This document shows, piece by piece, positions 51,533-60,552 of a stretch of 64,000 bases of DNA. Source of the stretch: Cohnella algarum (GTDB lineage Bacteria; Bacillota; Bacilli; Paenibacillales; Paenibacillaceae); assembly GCF_016937515.1 (NCBI RefSeq), contig NZ_JAFHKM010000002.1, positions 1,731,001 through 1,795,000 on the forward strand, written 5' to 3'. The number at the start of each line of letters is the position of its first letter. The stretch's first letter is position 1. A model generated the notes under the pieces. The model searched no databases and was not told where the DNA came from. It saw nothing but the letters and a program-made list of their open reading frames with translations. A program made the position numbers and the translations under genes.

Positions 51533-52414
51533 ATGGAAAAAACGTTGGCAGGAAAAGTGGCGGTCGTCGCGGGAGCGACGAGAGGGCTCGGCAGGGCGAT
51601 CGCGATCGCGCTCGGCGAAGCGGGGGCCGTCGTGTATTGCACGGGCAGAAGCGTCCGGGGCAATCCGTCGGACATCGGGCGGAGCGAAACGATCGAGGAA
51701 ACGGCGGAGCGGGTGACCCGTTCGGGCGGAACCGGCATTCCCGTTCGCGTCGATCATACGGACGAGCAGCAGGTAAAGGCGCTGTTCGAGCGGATCGCGG
51801 ACGAGCGGGCGGGCCGTCTGGACATCGCCGTCAACGACGTCTGGGGCGGAGATTCGCTGATCGATTGGGAGAAAAAATTTTGGCAGCAGGATCTGGCAAG
51901 CGGATTGCTCGTCCAGCAGCGCTCGGTCTGGTCCCATATGATCACGAGCCGTTACGCCGCGCCGATGATGGTCGAACGGGGGAGCGGGCTGATCGTCGAA
52001 ATTACCGACGGCTGGAATTACCGCTATCGGGGTCATCTGTATTACAGCTTGGCGAAAATTTCGTCCATTCACCTCGCCGAAGCGATGGCCGCCGATTTGA
52101 AGCCGCACGGCGTCGCCGCGGTCGCCGTTACGCCCGGTTTTTTGCGCTCGGAGGCGATGCTCGACCATTTCGGCGTCACGGAGGACAATTGGCGCGACGC
52201 GATCAAGATCGAACCGCATTACGCCATGTCGGAGACGCCGTTCTATGCGGCCCGGGGAATCGCGGCGCTCGCCGCCGACCCCAGACTGCTCGACAAGAGC
52301 GGCGGCATCTACACGTCGTGGGGATTGGCGGACGAATACGGGCATGCGGACGTCGACGGCCGGCGGCCCCATTGGGGAAATTACGCGAAGGAGCAGGGCT
52401 TTTACTCCGAGTGA
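51533..52414 (+). CDS. SDR family oxidoreductase
   Basis: Rossmann-fold short-chain dehydrogenase, 293 residues. The cofactor loop GATRGLG lies at 14-20, a CTGRS turn suggests NADP(H), and the YxxxK motif is YSLAK (171-175). The usual NNAG is replaced by NDVW. The residue 13 before the tyrosine, normally serine, is threonine (T158). The last 40 residues (GGIYTSWGLADEYGHADVDGRRPHWGNY-like) are longer than in classical SDRs. ATG 51533 lies about 10 bases after AAAGGCGGTG; ATG 51527 is an alternative. Substrate unknown. It is regulated with the divergent WYL gene. Confidence 0.88.
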   Translation: MEKTLAGKVAVVAGATRGLGRAIAIALGEAGAVVYCTGRSVRGNPSDIGRSETIEETAERVTRSGGTGIPVRVDHTDEQQVKALFERIADERAGRLDIAVNDVWGGDSLIDWEKKFWQQDLASGLLVQQRSVWSHMITSRYAAPMMVERGSGLIVEITDGWNYRYRGHLYYSLAKISSIHLAEAMAADLKPHGVAAVAVTPGFLRSEAMLDHFGVTEDNWRDAIKIEPHYAMSETPFYAARGIAALAADPRLLDKSGGIYTSWGLADEYGHADVDGRRPHWGNYAKEQGFYSE

Positions 52415-52465
52415 TCCCGGCAGCCATCAGACCCGCCGCTGCTCGCTGATTTCGGCAGACGGAGG

Positions 52466-53455
52466 TTATTCCTTTTGGGCGGACGGCCGCGATTCGAAGC
52501 CGGGTTGCGGAAGTCCCGCGATTGCTCGGCGCTCTTCTCCGGCAATCCTTCCGAAGGCTTGCAGCTTATCCGGATTCAGGACCGCATAAACGGCGCGCAG
52601 CGGCTGCGCGCCGCCGCCGGCAAGGCCGAACGCGAAGACGGCCTTCAGCTTCCCCTCTTCCCAAGCGGCGATGCCCGGTTCGCCGTTGACGTTCGCGACG
52701 GACAGCTCCGCATGCCGAAGCGAGCGGGAGGCCATCGCCTTCAGCAGCGCGACCACGCGGGAAGCGCCCGCAATCGGATTGATCGCCGCTTTCGTCCGGC
52801 CTCCGCCGTCGGTCAGCATGACCGCGTCCTTGGCGAGCAGGGCCAGCAGCTCTTGCACGTCGCCTTTGGCGAACGCGGCGGCAAACCGCCGCGCAAGCCG
52901 ATCGCCCGCCGCCGGAAGCGGGCGTTCCCGATCGGCCGGACCGAGCTTGCGGAGCGCCCGGCTGACGAGCTGACGGCAGCTCGCCTCCGTCTTGCCGAGG
53001 ATTTCCGCCATTTCCGCATACTCGAAACGAAGGGCTTCCCGCAATACGACGGCGGCTCTTTCGGCCGGGCCGAGCCGCTCCAGCAGCACCAAATAAGCGT
53101 AAGACATCATTTCCGCTTGTTCGGCGACGGCGGAAGGGGCAGCGTCCCGCCCTCCTTCCAGCGGCTCCGGAAGCCATGGGCCGACATACGTTTCGCGTCT
53201 TCGGCGGGCGGACTTGAGCGCGTTCAAGCAGCGGTTCACGGTCAGCTTGCTCAGATAGGCCTTCGGATTGCGGACGGCCCCCGGCTCGAAATCCGGATTC
53301 GCCTGAAGGGACGAAAACGTTTCCTGAACGATATCCTCCGCGTCCGTCCAGGTTCCCATGATCCGGTAAGCAATCCCCAGCAAATAACGGCTGAAGGCCG
53401 AATACCACTCCTCGATGCTCGATCCCGAATTTCGTTCGTCCGGCACGCCGTTCAC
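52466..53455 (-). CDS. ECF41-type RNA polymerase sigma factor (SigJ-like)
   Basis: ECF sigma factor with a fused regulatory C-terminus. Region 2 lies at about 15-80 (AYRIMGTWTDAEDIVQETF) and region 4 at about 115-175 (YAEMAEILGKTEASCRQLVSRA). The C-terminal SnoaL/NTF2-like domain spans 185-329. ECF41 hallmarks are all present: WLPEPL at 94-99, DGGG at 216-219 and NPDKL at 294-298. In this group the extension controls activity instead of an anti-sigma factor. The start is a GTG at 53455 after GGGGGA. It lies 13 bases after the AhpD-like gene, its usual partner. The 52415-52465 gap to the convergent SDR gene is short. Confidence 0.93.
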   Translation of the reverse strand: MNGVPDERNSGSSIEEWYSAFSRYLLGIAYRIMGTWTDAEDIVQETFSSLQANPDFEPGAVRNPKAYLSKLTVNRCLNALKSARRRRETYVGPWLPEPLEGGRDAAPSAVAEQAEMMSYAYLVLLERLGPAERAAVVLREALRFEYAEMAEILGKTEASCRQLVSRALRKLGPADRERPLPAAGDRLARRFAAAFAKGDVQELLALLAKDAVMLTDGGGRTKAAINPIAGASRVVALLKAMASRSLRHAELSVANVNGEPGIAAWEEGKLKAVFAFGLAGGGAQPLRAVYAVLNPDKLQAFGRIAGEERRAIAGLPQPGFESRPSAQKE

Positions 53456-53468
53456 GCGCCATCCCCCT

Positions 53469-53915
53469 TTATGAATAACAGCCGGGAAACATCCCCGTGG
53501 ACACCGCGATCCGGTTCCAGCAATTGATGGCGTTGATCGCCATGATCAGGTCGACAAACCCGGCCTCGTCGAAAAATTTTCGCGCGTTTTCATACGCCTC
53601 CAGCGGCACTCCGGTCTCGGACAGCCGGGTGACGCACTCGGTCAGCTCGAGCGCGGCCCGTTCCGATTCGCTGAAGCAGGGCGCTTCCCGCCATACCGGA
53701 AGAAGCGCGAGGCGTTCCGCGGATTCGCCGAGCTTCAGCAGGTCCCGGGAGTGCAGGTCGACGCAAAAGGCGCAGCCGTTCAGCTGCGAGGCCCGAACCT
53801 TGATCAGCTCGCAAAGGCGGCGGTCGAGGCCGCGGCCGGCAACGAAACGCTCCAGCGAGGCAAGCGCCTTGTAAGCTTCGGGATTGGCCTCCCGATAATT
53901 CATTCTCATTTTCAC
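53469..53915 (-). CDS. Carboxymuconolactone decarboxylase/AhpD-family peroxidase-like protein
   Basis: AhpD-fold protein of 148 residues with the redox motif CAFCVDLH (CxxC plus histidine), preceded by ELIKVRASQLNG. The C-terminus contains FVDLIMAINAINCWNRIAV. Such proteins are the standard genomic partners of ECF41 sigma factors and may handle organic peroxides or other electrophiles. The GTG at 53915 lies 8 bases after AAGGAGG; the long frame to 54791 is antisense to yabS. It has an ECF41-like promoter upstream. Confidence 0.93.
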   Translation of the reverse strand: MKMRMNYREANPEAYKALASLERFVAGRGLDRRLCELIKVRASQLNGCAFCVDLHSRDLLKLGESAERLALLPVWREAPCFSESERAALELTECVTRLSETGVPLEAYENARKFFDEAGFVDLIMAINAINCWNRIAVSTGMFPGCYS

Positions 53916-53977
53916 GGGTAAATCCTCCTTTTTCTCCTCTTCGGTTGCCGCGGGCAAAAATCTCCCGTCTACGAATA

Positions 53978-54004
53978 GACAAAACGCCTCCCTTTTTTGT
54001 GACA
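53978..54004 (-). promoter_or_regulatory. ECF41-type autoregulated promoter
   Basis: On the minus strand TGTCACA (53998-54004) is followed after 16 bp by TGTC (53978-53981). ECF41 promoters are described as TGTCACA plus CGTC. It lies 63 bases before the AhpD-like gene. Confidence 0.6.
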
Positions 54005-54095
54005 TCAAGCCGCTCTTCGGCGCCGCCGGGGTTAAATCTAGCGATTTTTGCCCACAATAGATTGCTATAGGGCACAAAAAAGAGGAGTGAACGTC

Positions 54096-54851
54096 ATGAA
54101 GCAAATTTTGCTTATTACCGACGGCGGATCCAATGTCGGCGAAAGTCCGGTCGTCGCCGCGGCGCAAGCGTATGCGGAAGGCATCGTCGTCAACGTGGCC
54201 GGGGTCGTGGACGACGGGGCGATCGGCGAGCACGGCGCGGCGGAAATCGCGGAGATCGCGCGGGCGGGCGGCGGCATGAGCCGCATCGTCGCGACGCCGC
54301 AATTGTCGGGGACGGTGCAGATGATGACGCGAAAAACGGTCGCGGCCACGGTGCAGCAGGCCGTCAATCACGAGCTGCGGCAATTGTTCGGCGTCGGATC
54401 GGTTGCCGAGCTGCCGCCGGCGAAGCGGGCCGAAGTCGTGCGCGTCATGGAGGAGATCGGGGAGACGGCCGAGCTGCGGGTGGCGCTGCTGATCGACGCC
54501 AGCGCGAGCATGCGGCCGAAGCTGTCCGCGGTGGAAGAGGCGATTCGCGATTTGTCGCTGAGCCTGCAGGCGCGGGAAGGGAACAGCCTGGCGGCGGTGT
54601 TTCATTTTCCCGGGGAATTCGGCGACGAGGCTTGCGTGATGGATTCCGGCTGGACCGGGGCCGTCGACCGGATCCGCATGCTGTCCGGGAAGCTGAAGAT
54701 GCGGGGAACGACGCCGACGGGGCCGGCCCTGCAGCGGGTGTTGGAGTTTTTCCGGGAGACTTGTGGTAATATCATGGTAGAACCTGTACAAACATCCTCG
54801 CTTGCAAAGCGGGACGAAACGCTAGAGGTGCGGAGTGACTACGTCGTCTGA
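54096..54851 (+). CDS. yabS: VWA-domain protein YabS
   Basis: The 251 residues begin MKQILLITDGGSNVGESPVVAAAQAYAEGI. The C-terminal half is a von Willebrand A-type domain with the metal-site motif DASASM (LRVALLIDASASMRP) and later GTTPTGPALQ. The pairing with a Ser/Thr kinase is conserved in Bacillales (yabS-yabT). ATG 54096 lies 8 bases after AGAGGAG; the TTG frame start at 54048 is not used. The 3' end overlaps yabT by 17 bases. Function not established. Confidence 0.9.
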   Translation: MKQILLITDGGSNVGESPVVAAAQAYAEGIVVNVAGVVDDGAIGEHGAAEIAEIARAGGGMSRIVATPQLSGTVQMMTRKTVAATVQQAVNHELRQLFGVGSVAELPPAKRAEVVRVMEEIGETAELRVALLIDASASMRPKLSAVEEAIRDLSLSLQAREGNSLAAVFHFPGEFGDEACVMDSGWTGAVDRIRMLSGKLKMRGTTPTGPALQRVLEFFRETCGNIMVEPVQTSSLAKRDETLEVRSDYVV

Positions 54852-55752
54852 ATCCCGCTTGCAGCCGGGAACGGTATTGCGCGGGAAATGGAATGGCAAA
54901 AGCTACACCCTGCAGCGTCTGCTCGGCATCGGCTCGAACGGCCAGGTGTACCTCGCGTCGCACGGACGGGCCGTTTGCGCGATCAAGATCGGCCAGGACA
55001 CCGCGGACTTGCAGGCCGAAGCGAACGTGCTCGCCTCGCTCGACCAGCGGGAGCGGGGACGCTCGCCGTTCTTGCTGGACGTGGACGATGTCGCGGTCGG
55101 GGAGCGGGTGCTGCCTTTTTACGCGATGCAGTATGTGCCCGGCCAACCGGTGAAAACGTATATCCGGCGGCATGGCGCGGAGTGGGCCGGCGTCATCGGG
55201 TATCGGCTTCTCAAGCGCCTGGCGGAGCTGCATGCGGCCGGCTGGGTATTCGGGGATCTGAAGAGCGATAACATCCTGGTAGGAAAATACGGCCAGGTCG
55301 GCCTGGTCGATTACGGCGGGACGACCGCGATGGGACGCAGCGTCCGGCAGTTTACCGAAATGTACGACCGCGGCTTCTGGTCGGCCGGCAGCCGGACCGC
55401 CGAGCCGGCTTACGACTGGTTCGCGGTCGCCGTGCTGTGGATTCACGCGCTCGACGGCAAACGGCTCATCCATCTCAGCCGGACGCTCCTGCCGCAAAAC
55501 CGGCACCCGCGCGAGCTGATGACGCTCGTGCGGACGAACCGGCTGCTGAGGCCGATGGAACCGTGGCTGCAACGGGCGCTGGCGGGGGAATTCAGGGATA
55601 CCGCCGAAGCTTGCGAGGCATGGCGTGCCGCCCTTGCGCCGCAAGCCCGTCAGACGGACAAGACGGGCGGCGTGCCGGGCTGGATGGCCGGCCTGTTCGC
55701 CGTTTCGCTCGTTTTGTGCGTATCCGTTACGGCGTATTGGCTGCTTCAATAG
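54835..55752 (+). CDS. yabT: Membrane-anchored Ser/Thr kinase YabT
   Basis: Hanks-type kinase, 305 residues. The glycine loop is GIGSNGQVY and the lysine is in CAIKIG. The catalytic loop is GDLKSDN in VFGDLKSDNILV, lacking the usual HRD histidine-arginine. The metal motif is DYG instead of DFG. A single membrane helix at about 283-303 anchors the C-terminus. In B. subtilis YabT is a DNA-activated spore-development kinase. The GTG at 54835 overlaps the yabS end and has GAGGTG upstream. Confidence 0.92.
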   Translation: MTTSSESRLQPGTVLRGKWNGKSYTLQRLLGIGSNGQVYLASHGRAVCAIKIGQDTADLQAEANVLASLDQRERGRSPFLLDVDDVAVGERVLPFYAMQYVPGQPVKTYIRRHGAEWAGVIGYRLLKRLAELHAAGWVFGDLKSDNILVGKYGQVGLVDYGGTTAMGRSVRQFTEMYDRGFWSAGSRTAEPAYDWFAVAVLWIHALDGKRLIHLSRTLLPQNRHPRELMTLVRTNRLLRPMEPWLQRALAGEFRDTAEACEAWRAALAPQARQTDKTGGVPGWMAGLFAVSLVLCVSVTAYWLLQ

Positions 55753-55786
55753 GAAAAAGAGCATTAGCTGCGGACGGGGGACACCA

Positions 55787-57205
55787 TTGGACGATCTTTT
55801 GCTTCGGGTCGAAAAGGAAACCGCCGGACAAAGCTGGCGGAAGCCCGGCGAGACGATCGTAGCCGCCGTCTCCGGCGGGCCGGATTCCATGGCGCTGCTT
55901 CATATGCTGAAGGAGCTGTCGGAGCGGGACGGCTTTCTCGTCGTCGCCGCCCATGTCAATCATCGGTTTCGCGGAGCGGAAGCGGACGGCGAAGAGGCGA
56001 CGGTGCGTCAGGTCGCGGAAGGCTGGGGCATCGTTTGCGAGACGGCGGCGATCGACGTTCCGGCTTACATCGCCGCAACCGGGAAAAATCCGCAATCGGC
56101 CGCCCGCGAAAAAAGATACGAATTTCTTCGGGAGGTCGCCCGGCGCCGCGGCGCGGGGACGATCGCGCTCGGCCACCATGCGGACGATCAGGCGGAGACG
56201 GTGCTGATGCGCATATTGCGGGGCACCGGCATCGGAGGGATGGCAGGAATTCCGGAGCGCCGCCGCGAAAAAGAATTGGAACTGATTCGGCCGTTGCTGC
56301 GTATAACCAAACATGAGCTTCTCGAATACGGCGCGAGGAACGGGATTCCCCACGTCGTCGACAGCAGCAACGCCAAAACGCATTATTTTCGCAACGCGGT
56401 TCGATTGGATATTTTGCCGATGCTGGAGAAGTACAATCCCCGGCTGCGGCCGGCTCTCATCCGGTTGTCGGAGCTCGCTTCGGCGGAGAACGACTTTATG
56501 GAAGCCGAGGCGCGCAAGGCGCTCGAACGAACGGCGGAACGCCGGGGAGACGGCTGGACGATCGATCGCCGCGGCTTTCGCGGTTTGCACGTCGCTTTAC
56601 AACGCAGATTGATTAAATTAATATTAAGCTGTCTTGAAAACGAGAACGAACCCGCCGATTTCGAAAGGGTGGAAGAGGCCGCCGCCGCGATTTCCTCGGA
56701 ACGGACGACCGGCTGCCGCATCGACCTCGGACGGGGATGGACGGTCTTGTGCGAGTACGAATCGGCTTTTATCGGATGTGCGCCGGCGTTAACGTCCGGC
56801 TTTTCCTATTCCGTTTCCGGACCCGGAACGGATGCGGCCGTGCCGGAAGCCGAGACCCTGTTCCGTTTTCGCTGGTTTACCGGAAGCAGCACCTCTCCTG
56901 CGGAGTTTCGAAGGGAGGCTTTTTTTGACGCGGCCGATCTGCGATTTCCGCTGACGATTCGCAGCCGCCTTCCCGGCGATCGGCTGGAGCCCCATGGATT
57001 AAAAGGCTCCAAAAAAGTGCAAGATATGTTCGTCGACGCTAAGGTTCCGCGTTTGCGAAGGGATTCGGTGCCGCTCCTTGCGGACGCGGACGGCCGCATT
57101 TTGTGGATTCCGGGCTTGCGCCGCTCGCGGCATGCCGTTCCGAACGACGCGACCGCGGCCACGGTTCGGGTCACGGCCGAATCTCTTCGCGACAATCGCG
57201 AATAA
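55787..57205 (+). CDS. tilS: tRNA(Ile)-lysidine synthase
   Basis: TilS converts C34 of tRNA(Ile2) to lysidine, so that AUA is read as isoleucine. The PP-loop SGGPDSMALLHML is near residues 30-42, followed by AAHVNHRFRGAEADGEEA, LGHHADDQAETVLMRILRGTGIGGMAGI and the C-terminal domain (RLPGDRLEPHGLKGSKKVQDMFVDAKVPRLRRD-like). The TTG at 55787 is chosen because CGGGGGA lies 6 bases before it; the longer frame to 55625 runs through yabT. The protein is 472 residues. The order yabT-tilS-hpt-ftsH is as in B. subtilis. Confidence 0.95.
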   Translation: MDDLLLRVEKETAGQSWRKPGETIVAAVSGGPDSMALLHMLKELSERDGFLVVAAHVNHRFRGAEADGEEATVRQVAEGWGIVCETAAIDVPAYIAATGKNPQSAAREKRYEFLREVARRRGAGTIALGHHADDQAETVLMRILRGTGIGGMAGIPERRREKELELIRPLLRITKHELLEYGARNGIPHVVDSSNAKTHYFRNAVRLDILPMLEKYNPRLRPALIRLSELASAENDFMEAEARKALERTAERRGDGWTIDRRGFRGLHVALQRRLIKLILSCLENENEPADFERVEEAAAAISSERTTGCRIDLGRGWTVLCEYESAFIGCAPALTSGFSYSVSGPGTDAAVPEAETLFRFRWFTGSSTSPAEFRREAFFDAADLRFPLTIRSRLPGDRLEPHGLKGSKKVQDMFVDAKVPRLRRDSVPLLADADGRILWIPGLRRSRHAVPNDATAATVRVTAESLRDNRE

Positions 57206-57268
57206 CAGCGACATGAACGGAGTAATGCTATCATACCGTGTATTAAATCGGATCGGGAGGACCCATCT

Positions 57269-57808
57269 TTGCAGAACGACATTCAAGAAATTCTGTATTC
57301 CACGGAAGAGATCCAAGCGAAAGTCAAGGAGTTGGGCGCCGCCGTCAGCCGCGATTACGAAGGGCGCAACCCGCTCGTAATCTGCGTGCTGAAGGGCGCC
57401 TTTATTTTTATGGCGGACCTGGCCAAGAACATCACGGTCCCGATCGCTCTGGATTTTATGGCCGTCTCCAGCTACGGCAATTCCACCCGGTCTTCCGGAG
57501 AGGTGCGCATCGTCAAGGATCTGGACACCTCCGTCGAAGGCCGGGACGTCATCATTGTCGAGGATATTATCGACAGCGGCCTGACGCTCAGCTACATTAT
57601 CGACGTTCTCGAGCGCCGCAACGCCCTGTCGGTTCGGGTCGTCGCCCTCTTCGACAAGCCGGGGCGCAGGACGGTCGACCTGAACGCCGACTATACGGGC
57701 TTCGTCATCCCGGACGCTTTCGTGGTCGGGTACGGTTTGGATTACGCGGAGAAATACCGCAATTTGCCTTTCGTCGGCATACTGAAACCTGAAGTTTATT
57801 CGAGCTAA
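57269..57808 (+). CDS. hpt: Hypoxanthine phosphoribosyltransferase
   Basis: Purine salvage enzyme of 179 residues. Motifs are [15 protein letters not shown], the flexible loop [15 protein letters not shown], and the PRPP loop [23 protein letters not shown] binding and the C-terminal [15 protein letters not shown] are typical. The start is a TTG at 57269, 8 bases after GGGAGG. It is between tilS and ftsH as in B. subtilis, where Hpt and TilS influence ftsH expression. Confidence 0.96.
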   Translation: MQNDIQEILYSTEEIQAKVKELGAAVSRDYEGRNPLVICVLKGAFIFMADLAKNITVPIALDFMAVSSYGNSTRSSGEVRIVKDLDTSVEGRDVIIVEDIIDSGLTLSYIIDVLERRNALSVRVVALFDKPGRRTVDLNADYTGFVIPDAFVVGYGLDYAEKYRNLPFVGILKPEVYSS

Positions 57809-57849
57809 TGATGCGCTGATGACCGCCTTGACGAGCAGGCCCGAATTTG

Positions 57850-57879
57850 TTGTGATGCTCAGACAGGCTATGGTAAAAT
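57850..57879 (+). promoter_or_regulatory. SigA-type promoter of ftsH
   Basis: TTGTGA (57850-57855) and TAAAAT (57874-57879) with an 18-bp spacer; TGG before the -10 gives an extended form. Confidence 0.65.
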
Positions 57880-57908
57880 GATGTAAGCGTGTCGAGAGGA
57901 GGTCAGGG

Positions 57909-59909
57909 ATGAATCGGATCATCCGGAACACAGGCTTTTATCTGCTTATTTTTTTGGTGACCGTCGGGATCGTTCAGTTTTTCATCAGCCGGAACGAGAC
58001 GACGGAAGGACTTACGTATAACGAAATTTTGGCCGTTGTGCAGCAGGGGAACGTCAAGGACCTGCAGCTGCAAGTGGATAACGGCACTTATTTGGTAACG
58101 GGCCATTACAAAGAAAAACCGGCCGACCGGAGAAGCGACGCCTTCGCCGGGCGGGTGATGTATACCGAGGATGCCGCGCAAAATTTTGCGTCCCTGGCCG
58201 TGGAGAAAGGCGCGATCGTCGAATTCAAGGAAATGCGGGGTCAAAGCTTCTGGCTTACGTTCCTGACATCCATCATTCCGTTCGTGATCATGTTCATCCT
58301 GTTCTTCTTCCTGATCAATCAGGCGCAGGGCGGCGGCGGCAAGGTCATGAATTTCGGCAAAAGCAAGGCGCGTCTATATAATGAAGAGAAAAAACGCGTC
58401 ACCTTCGAGGACGTGGCGGGCGCCGACGAAGAAAAGCAGGAGCTTGTGGAAGTCGTCGAATTCCTCAAGGACCCCCGCAAATTCGCGGCTCTCGGAGCGC
58501 GAATCCCGAAGGGCGTTCTGCTCAACGGGCCTCCGGGCACCGGTAAAACGCTTCTCGCCCGCGCGGTGGCGGGCGAAGCGGGCGTACCGTTCTTCAGCAT
58601 TTCCGGTTCCGACTTCGTGGAAATGTTCGTCGGCGTCGGCGCGTCGCGGGTTCGCGACCTGTTCGAAAACGCCAAGAAGAACGCGCCCTGCATTATCTTC
58701 ATCGACGAAATCGACGCCGTCGGCCGTCAGCGGGGCGCGGGCCTCGGAGGCGGACACGACGAGCGCGAACAGACGCTTAACCAATTGCTCGTCGAGATGG
58801 ACGGTTTCGGCGCCAACGAAGGCATCATCATTATCGCGGCGACGAACCGTCCGGATATTTTGGACCCGGCCTTGCTGCGTCCCGGCCGTTTCGACCGCCA
58901 AATCACGGTCGACCGTCCCGACGTCAAAGGCCGCGAGGCCGTACTCAAGGTTCATGCCCGCAACAAGCCTTTGAACAAGGACGTGCGGCTGGACACGATC
59001 GCCAAGCGGACGACCGGCTTCACCGGCGCCGACCTGGAGAACCTGCTGAACGAAGCGGCGCTTCTGGCCGCGCGCAAAAACAAAAAAGACATCAATATGA
59101 TCGACGTGGACGAAGCGATCGACCGCGTCATCGTCGGCACCGAGAAGAAGAGCCGCGTCATCAGCGAGCGCGAGAAACGGATCGTGGCCTACCACGAATC
59201 CGGCCATACGGTCGTCGGTTACTTCCTCGAGCACGCCGATATGGTTCACAAGGTGACGATCATCCCTCGCGGACGCGCGGGCGGCTACGTCATCATGCTG
59301 CCGAAGGAAGACCGGATGCTCGTCACGAAGCAGGAATTGCTGGATAAAGTGACCGGATTGCTTGCCGGACGCGTCGCCGAAGAAATTTTCATCGGCGAGA
59401 TCGGCACCGGCGCCTACAGCGACTTCAAGCAGGCGACCAGCATCGTTCGCAGCATGATCATGGAATACGGCATGAGCGAAAAGCTCGGGCCGATGCAATT
59501 CGGCCAAAGCCAGGGCCAAGTGTTCCTCGGCCGCGATCTCGGACACGAGCCGAACTATTCGGACAAGATCGCGTACGAGATCGATCAGGAAATGCAAACG
59601 ATCATTCAAAGCTGTTACGACCGGGCGAAGAAGCTTCTCACGGAGAAAAGCGAGGAAGTCCATTTGCTCGCGAAGACGCTGCTTGAGGAAGAGACCCTTG
59701 AGCTCGAACAAATCAAGAGCTTGATCGAGAAGGGCGATCTGAGCGGCGCGAACAGCGGCGGGAGCACTCCCGACGATTCCAAGGGCGAGCCGACCGTCGA
59801 CGCGCTCGGAGCGAACGTCCGCGTCCGCATCCAGACGCGCGAGGGCGAAGCGACGCCTCCCGCGCCGGATCAACCCCGCGACGACGACGGTTCCGAAGAA
59901 CCGAAATAA
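57909..59909 (+). CDS. ftsH: ATP-dependent zinc metalloprotease FtsH
   Basis: Membrane AAA+ protease, 666 residues. Two membrane helices lie at about 9-25 and 112-136, flanking a small extracytoplasmic domain. The AAA+ core has Walker [15 protein letters not shown], Walker [16 protein letters not shown] and the second region of homology [20 protein letters not shown]. The zinc site is HESGH, with a later aspartate in the SDFKQAT region. The C-terminal tail is acidic and Pro-rich. ATG 57909 follows AGAGGAGG. It has its own promoter and terminator. Confidence 0.98.
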   Translation: MNRIIRNTGFYLLIFLVTVGIVQFFISRNETTEGLTYNEILAVVQQGNVKDLQLQVDNGTYLVTGHYKEKPADRRSDAFAGRVMYTEDAAQNFASLAVEKGAIVEFKEMRGQSFWLTFLTSIIPFVIMFILFFFLINQAQGGGGKVMNFGKSKARLYNEEKKRVTFEDVAGADEEKQELVEVVEFLKDPRKFAALGARIPKGVLLNGPPGTGKTLLARAVAGEAGVPFFSISGSDFVEMFVGVGASRVRDLFENAKKNAPCIIFIDEIDAVGRQRGAGLGGGHDEREQTLNQLLVEMDGFGANEGIIIIAATNRPDILDPALLRPGRFDRQITVDRPDVKGREAVLKVHARNKPLNKDVRLDTIAKRTTGFTGADLENLLNEAALLAARKNKKDINMIDVDEAIDRVIVGTEKKSRVISEREKRIVAYHESGHTVVGYFLEHADMVHKVTIIPRGRAGGYVIMLPKEDRMLVTKQELLDKVTGLLAGRVAEEIFIGEIGTGAYSDFKQATSIVRSMIMEYGMSEKLGPMQFGQSQGQVFLGRDLGHEPNYSDKIAYEIDQEMQTIIQSCYDRAKKLLTEKSEEVHLLAKTLLEEETLELEQIKSLIEKGDLSGANSGGSTPDDSKGEPTVDALGANVRVRIQTREGEATPPAPDQPRDDDGSEEPK

Positions 59910-59930
59910 CGGGAAATCGCATCCAGATTA

Positions 59931-59971
59931 TAAAACCTCCGGCCCCCGCAATGCGCGGGTCGGAGGTTTTT
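59931..59971. terminator. Bidirectional terminator between ftsH and csaA
   Basis: AAAACCTCCG and CGGAGGTTTT arms, with an inner CCCGC/GCGGG stem, lie between convergent genes, with T-runs on both strands. Confidence 0.9.
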
Positions 59972-59984
59972 TGATGCCGGTCGA

Positions 59985-60317
59985 TCAGGCAATCGGCGTC
60001 CCGTTCGGAACGGGCTGGTCGGGCCGGAGCAAAATGACGTCCCCCTTTTCCGGCACGCCGCCAAGCACGAGCACTTCCGATTCGAAGCCGGCAATCCGGC
60101 GCGGAGGAAAGTTGACGACGGCGACGACCTGCTTGCCGATCATCGCTTCCGGCGTATAGCGCGCCGTAATTTGGGCGCTGGAGCGCTTGACGCCGATGTC
60201 CGCCCCGAAGTCGATTCGCAGCTTGATCGCCGGGACCCGGGCTTCGGGGAAAGCTTCCGCCGCGACGACGGTGCCGATGCGCATATCCAACGTCAAAAAG
60301 TCATCGATTGTAGCCAA
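59985..60317 (-). CDS. csaA: CsaA family chaperone (tRNA-binding fold)
   Basis: Homodimeric OB-fold protein related to the C-terminal domain of methionyl-tRNA synthetase, with chaperone and possible secretion roles in B. subtilis. The 110 residues show FLTLDMRIGTVVAAEAFPEARVPAIKLRIDFG, RSSAQITARYTPEAMIGKQVVAVVNFPPRRIAGFESEVLVLG and the C-terminal DVILLRPDQPVPNGTPIA. It is transcribed against ftsH and away from nadA. Confidence 0.94.
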   Translation of the reverse strand: MATIDDFLTLDMRIGTVVAAEAFPEARVPAIKLRIDFGADIGVKRSSAQITARYTPEAMIGKQVVAVVNFPPRRIAGFESEVLVLGGVPEKGDVILLRPDQPVPNGTPIA

Positions 60318-60407
60318 ATGAACGAAGCCTCCTTTTATAGAATCATCCTATCATACCCGTGCAGATCGCGGATTTGAAATCGGCCGCCGTCTTTTTCCGA
60401 ACTTTCA

Positions 60408-60436
60408 TTGACAGCCCTATTTCCCGAGTGTAAATT
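60408..60436 (+). promoter_or_regulatory. SigA-type promoter of the nad operon
   Basis: TTGACA (60408-60413) and TAAATT (60431-60436) with a 17-bp spacer. The leader to nadA is about 110 bases and contains the complementary pair TTGAAC (60443) and GTTCAA (60483), which could be a structure or operator; no known NAD-regulator box was recognised. Confidence 0.65.
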
Positions 60437-60552
60437 AATTGTTGAACAGTTTGTGAGGCGACCCATGAAAATGTCGCGAATTGTTCAAACTAATGAAAGA
60501 TCGACAACAACTTTGTGCTTATATTCACAAATTCAAGCGAGGAGAATCCGCC

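Noticed and set aside
60361..60552. T-box or other amino-acid riboswitch before nadA
   Set aside because: The leader is too short and lacks the T-box sequence; only a 6-bp complementary pair is present.
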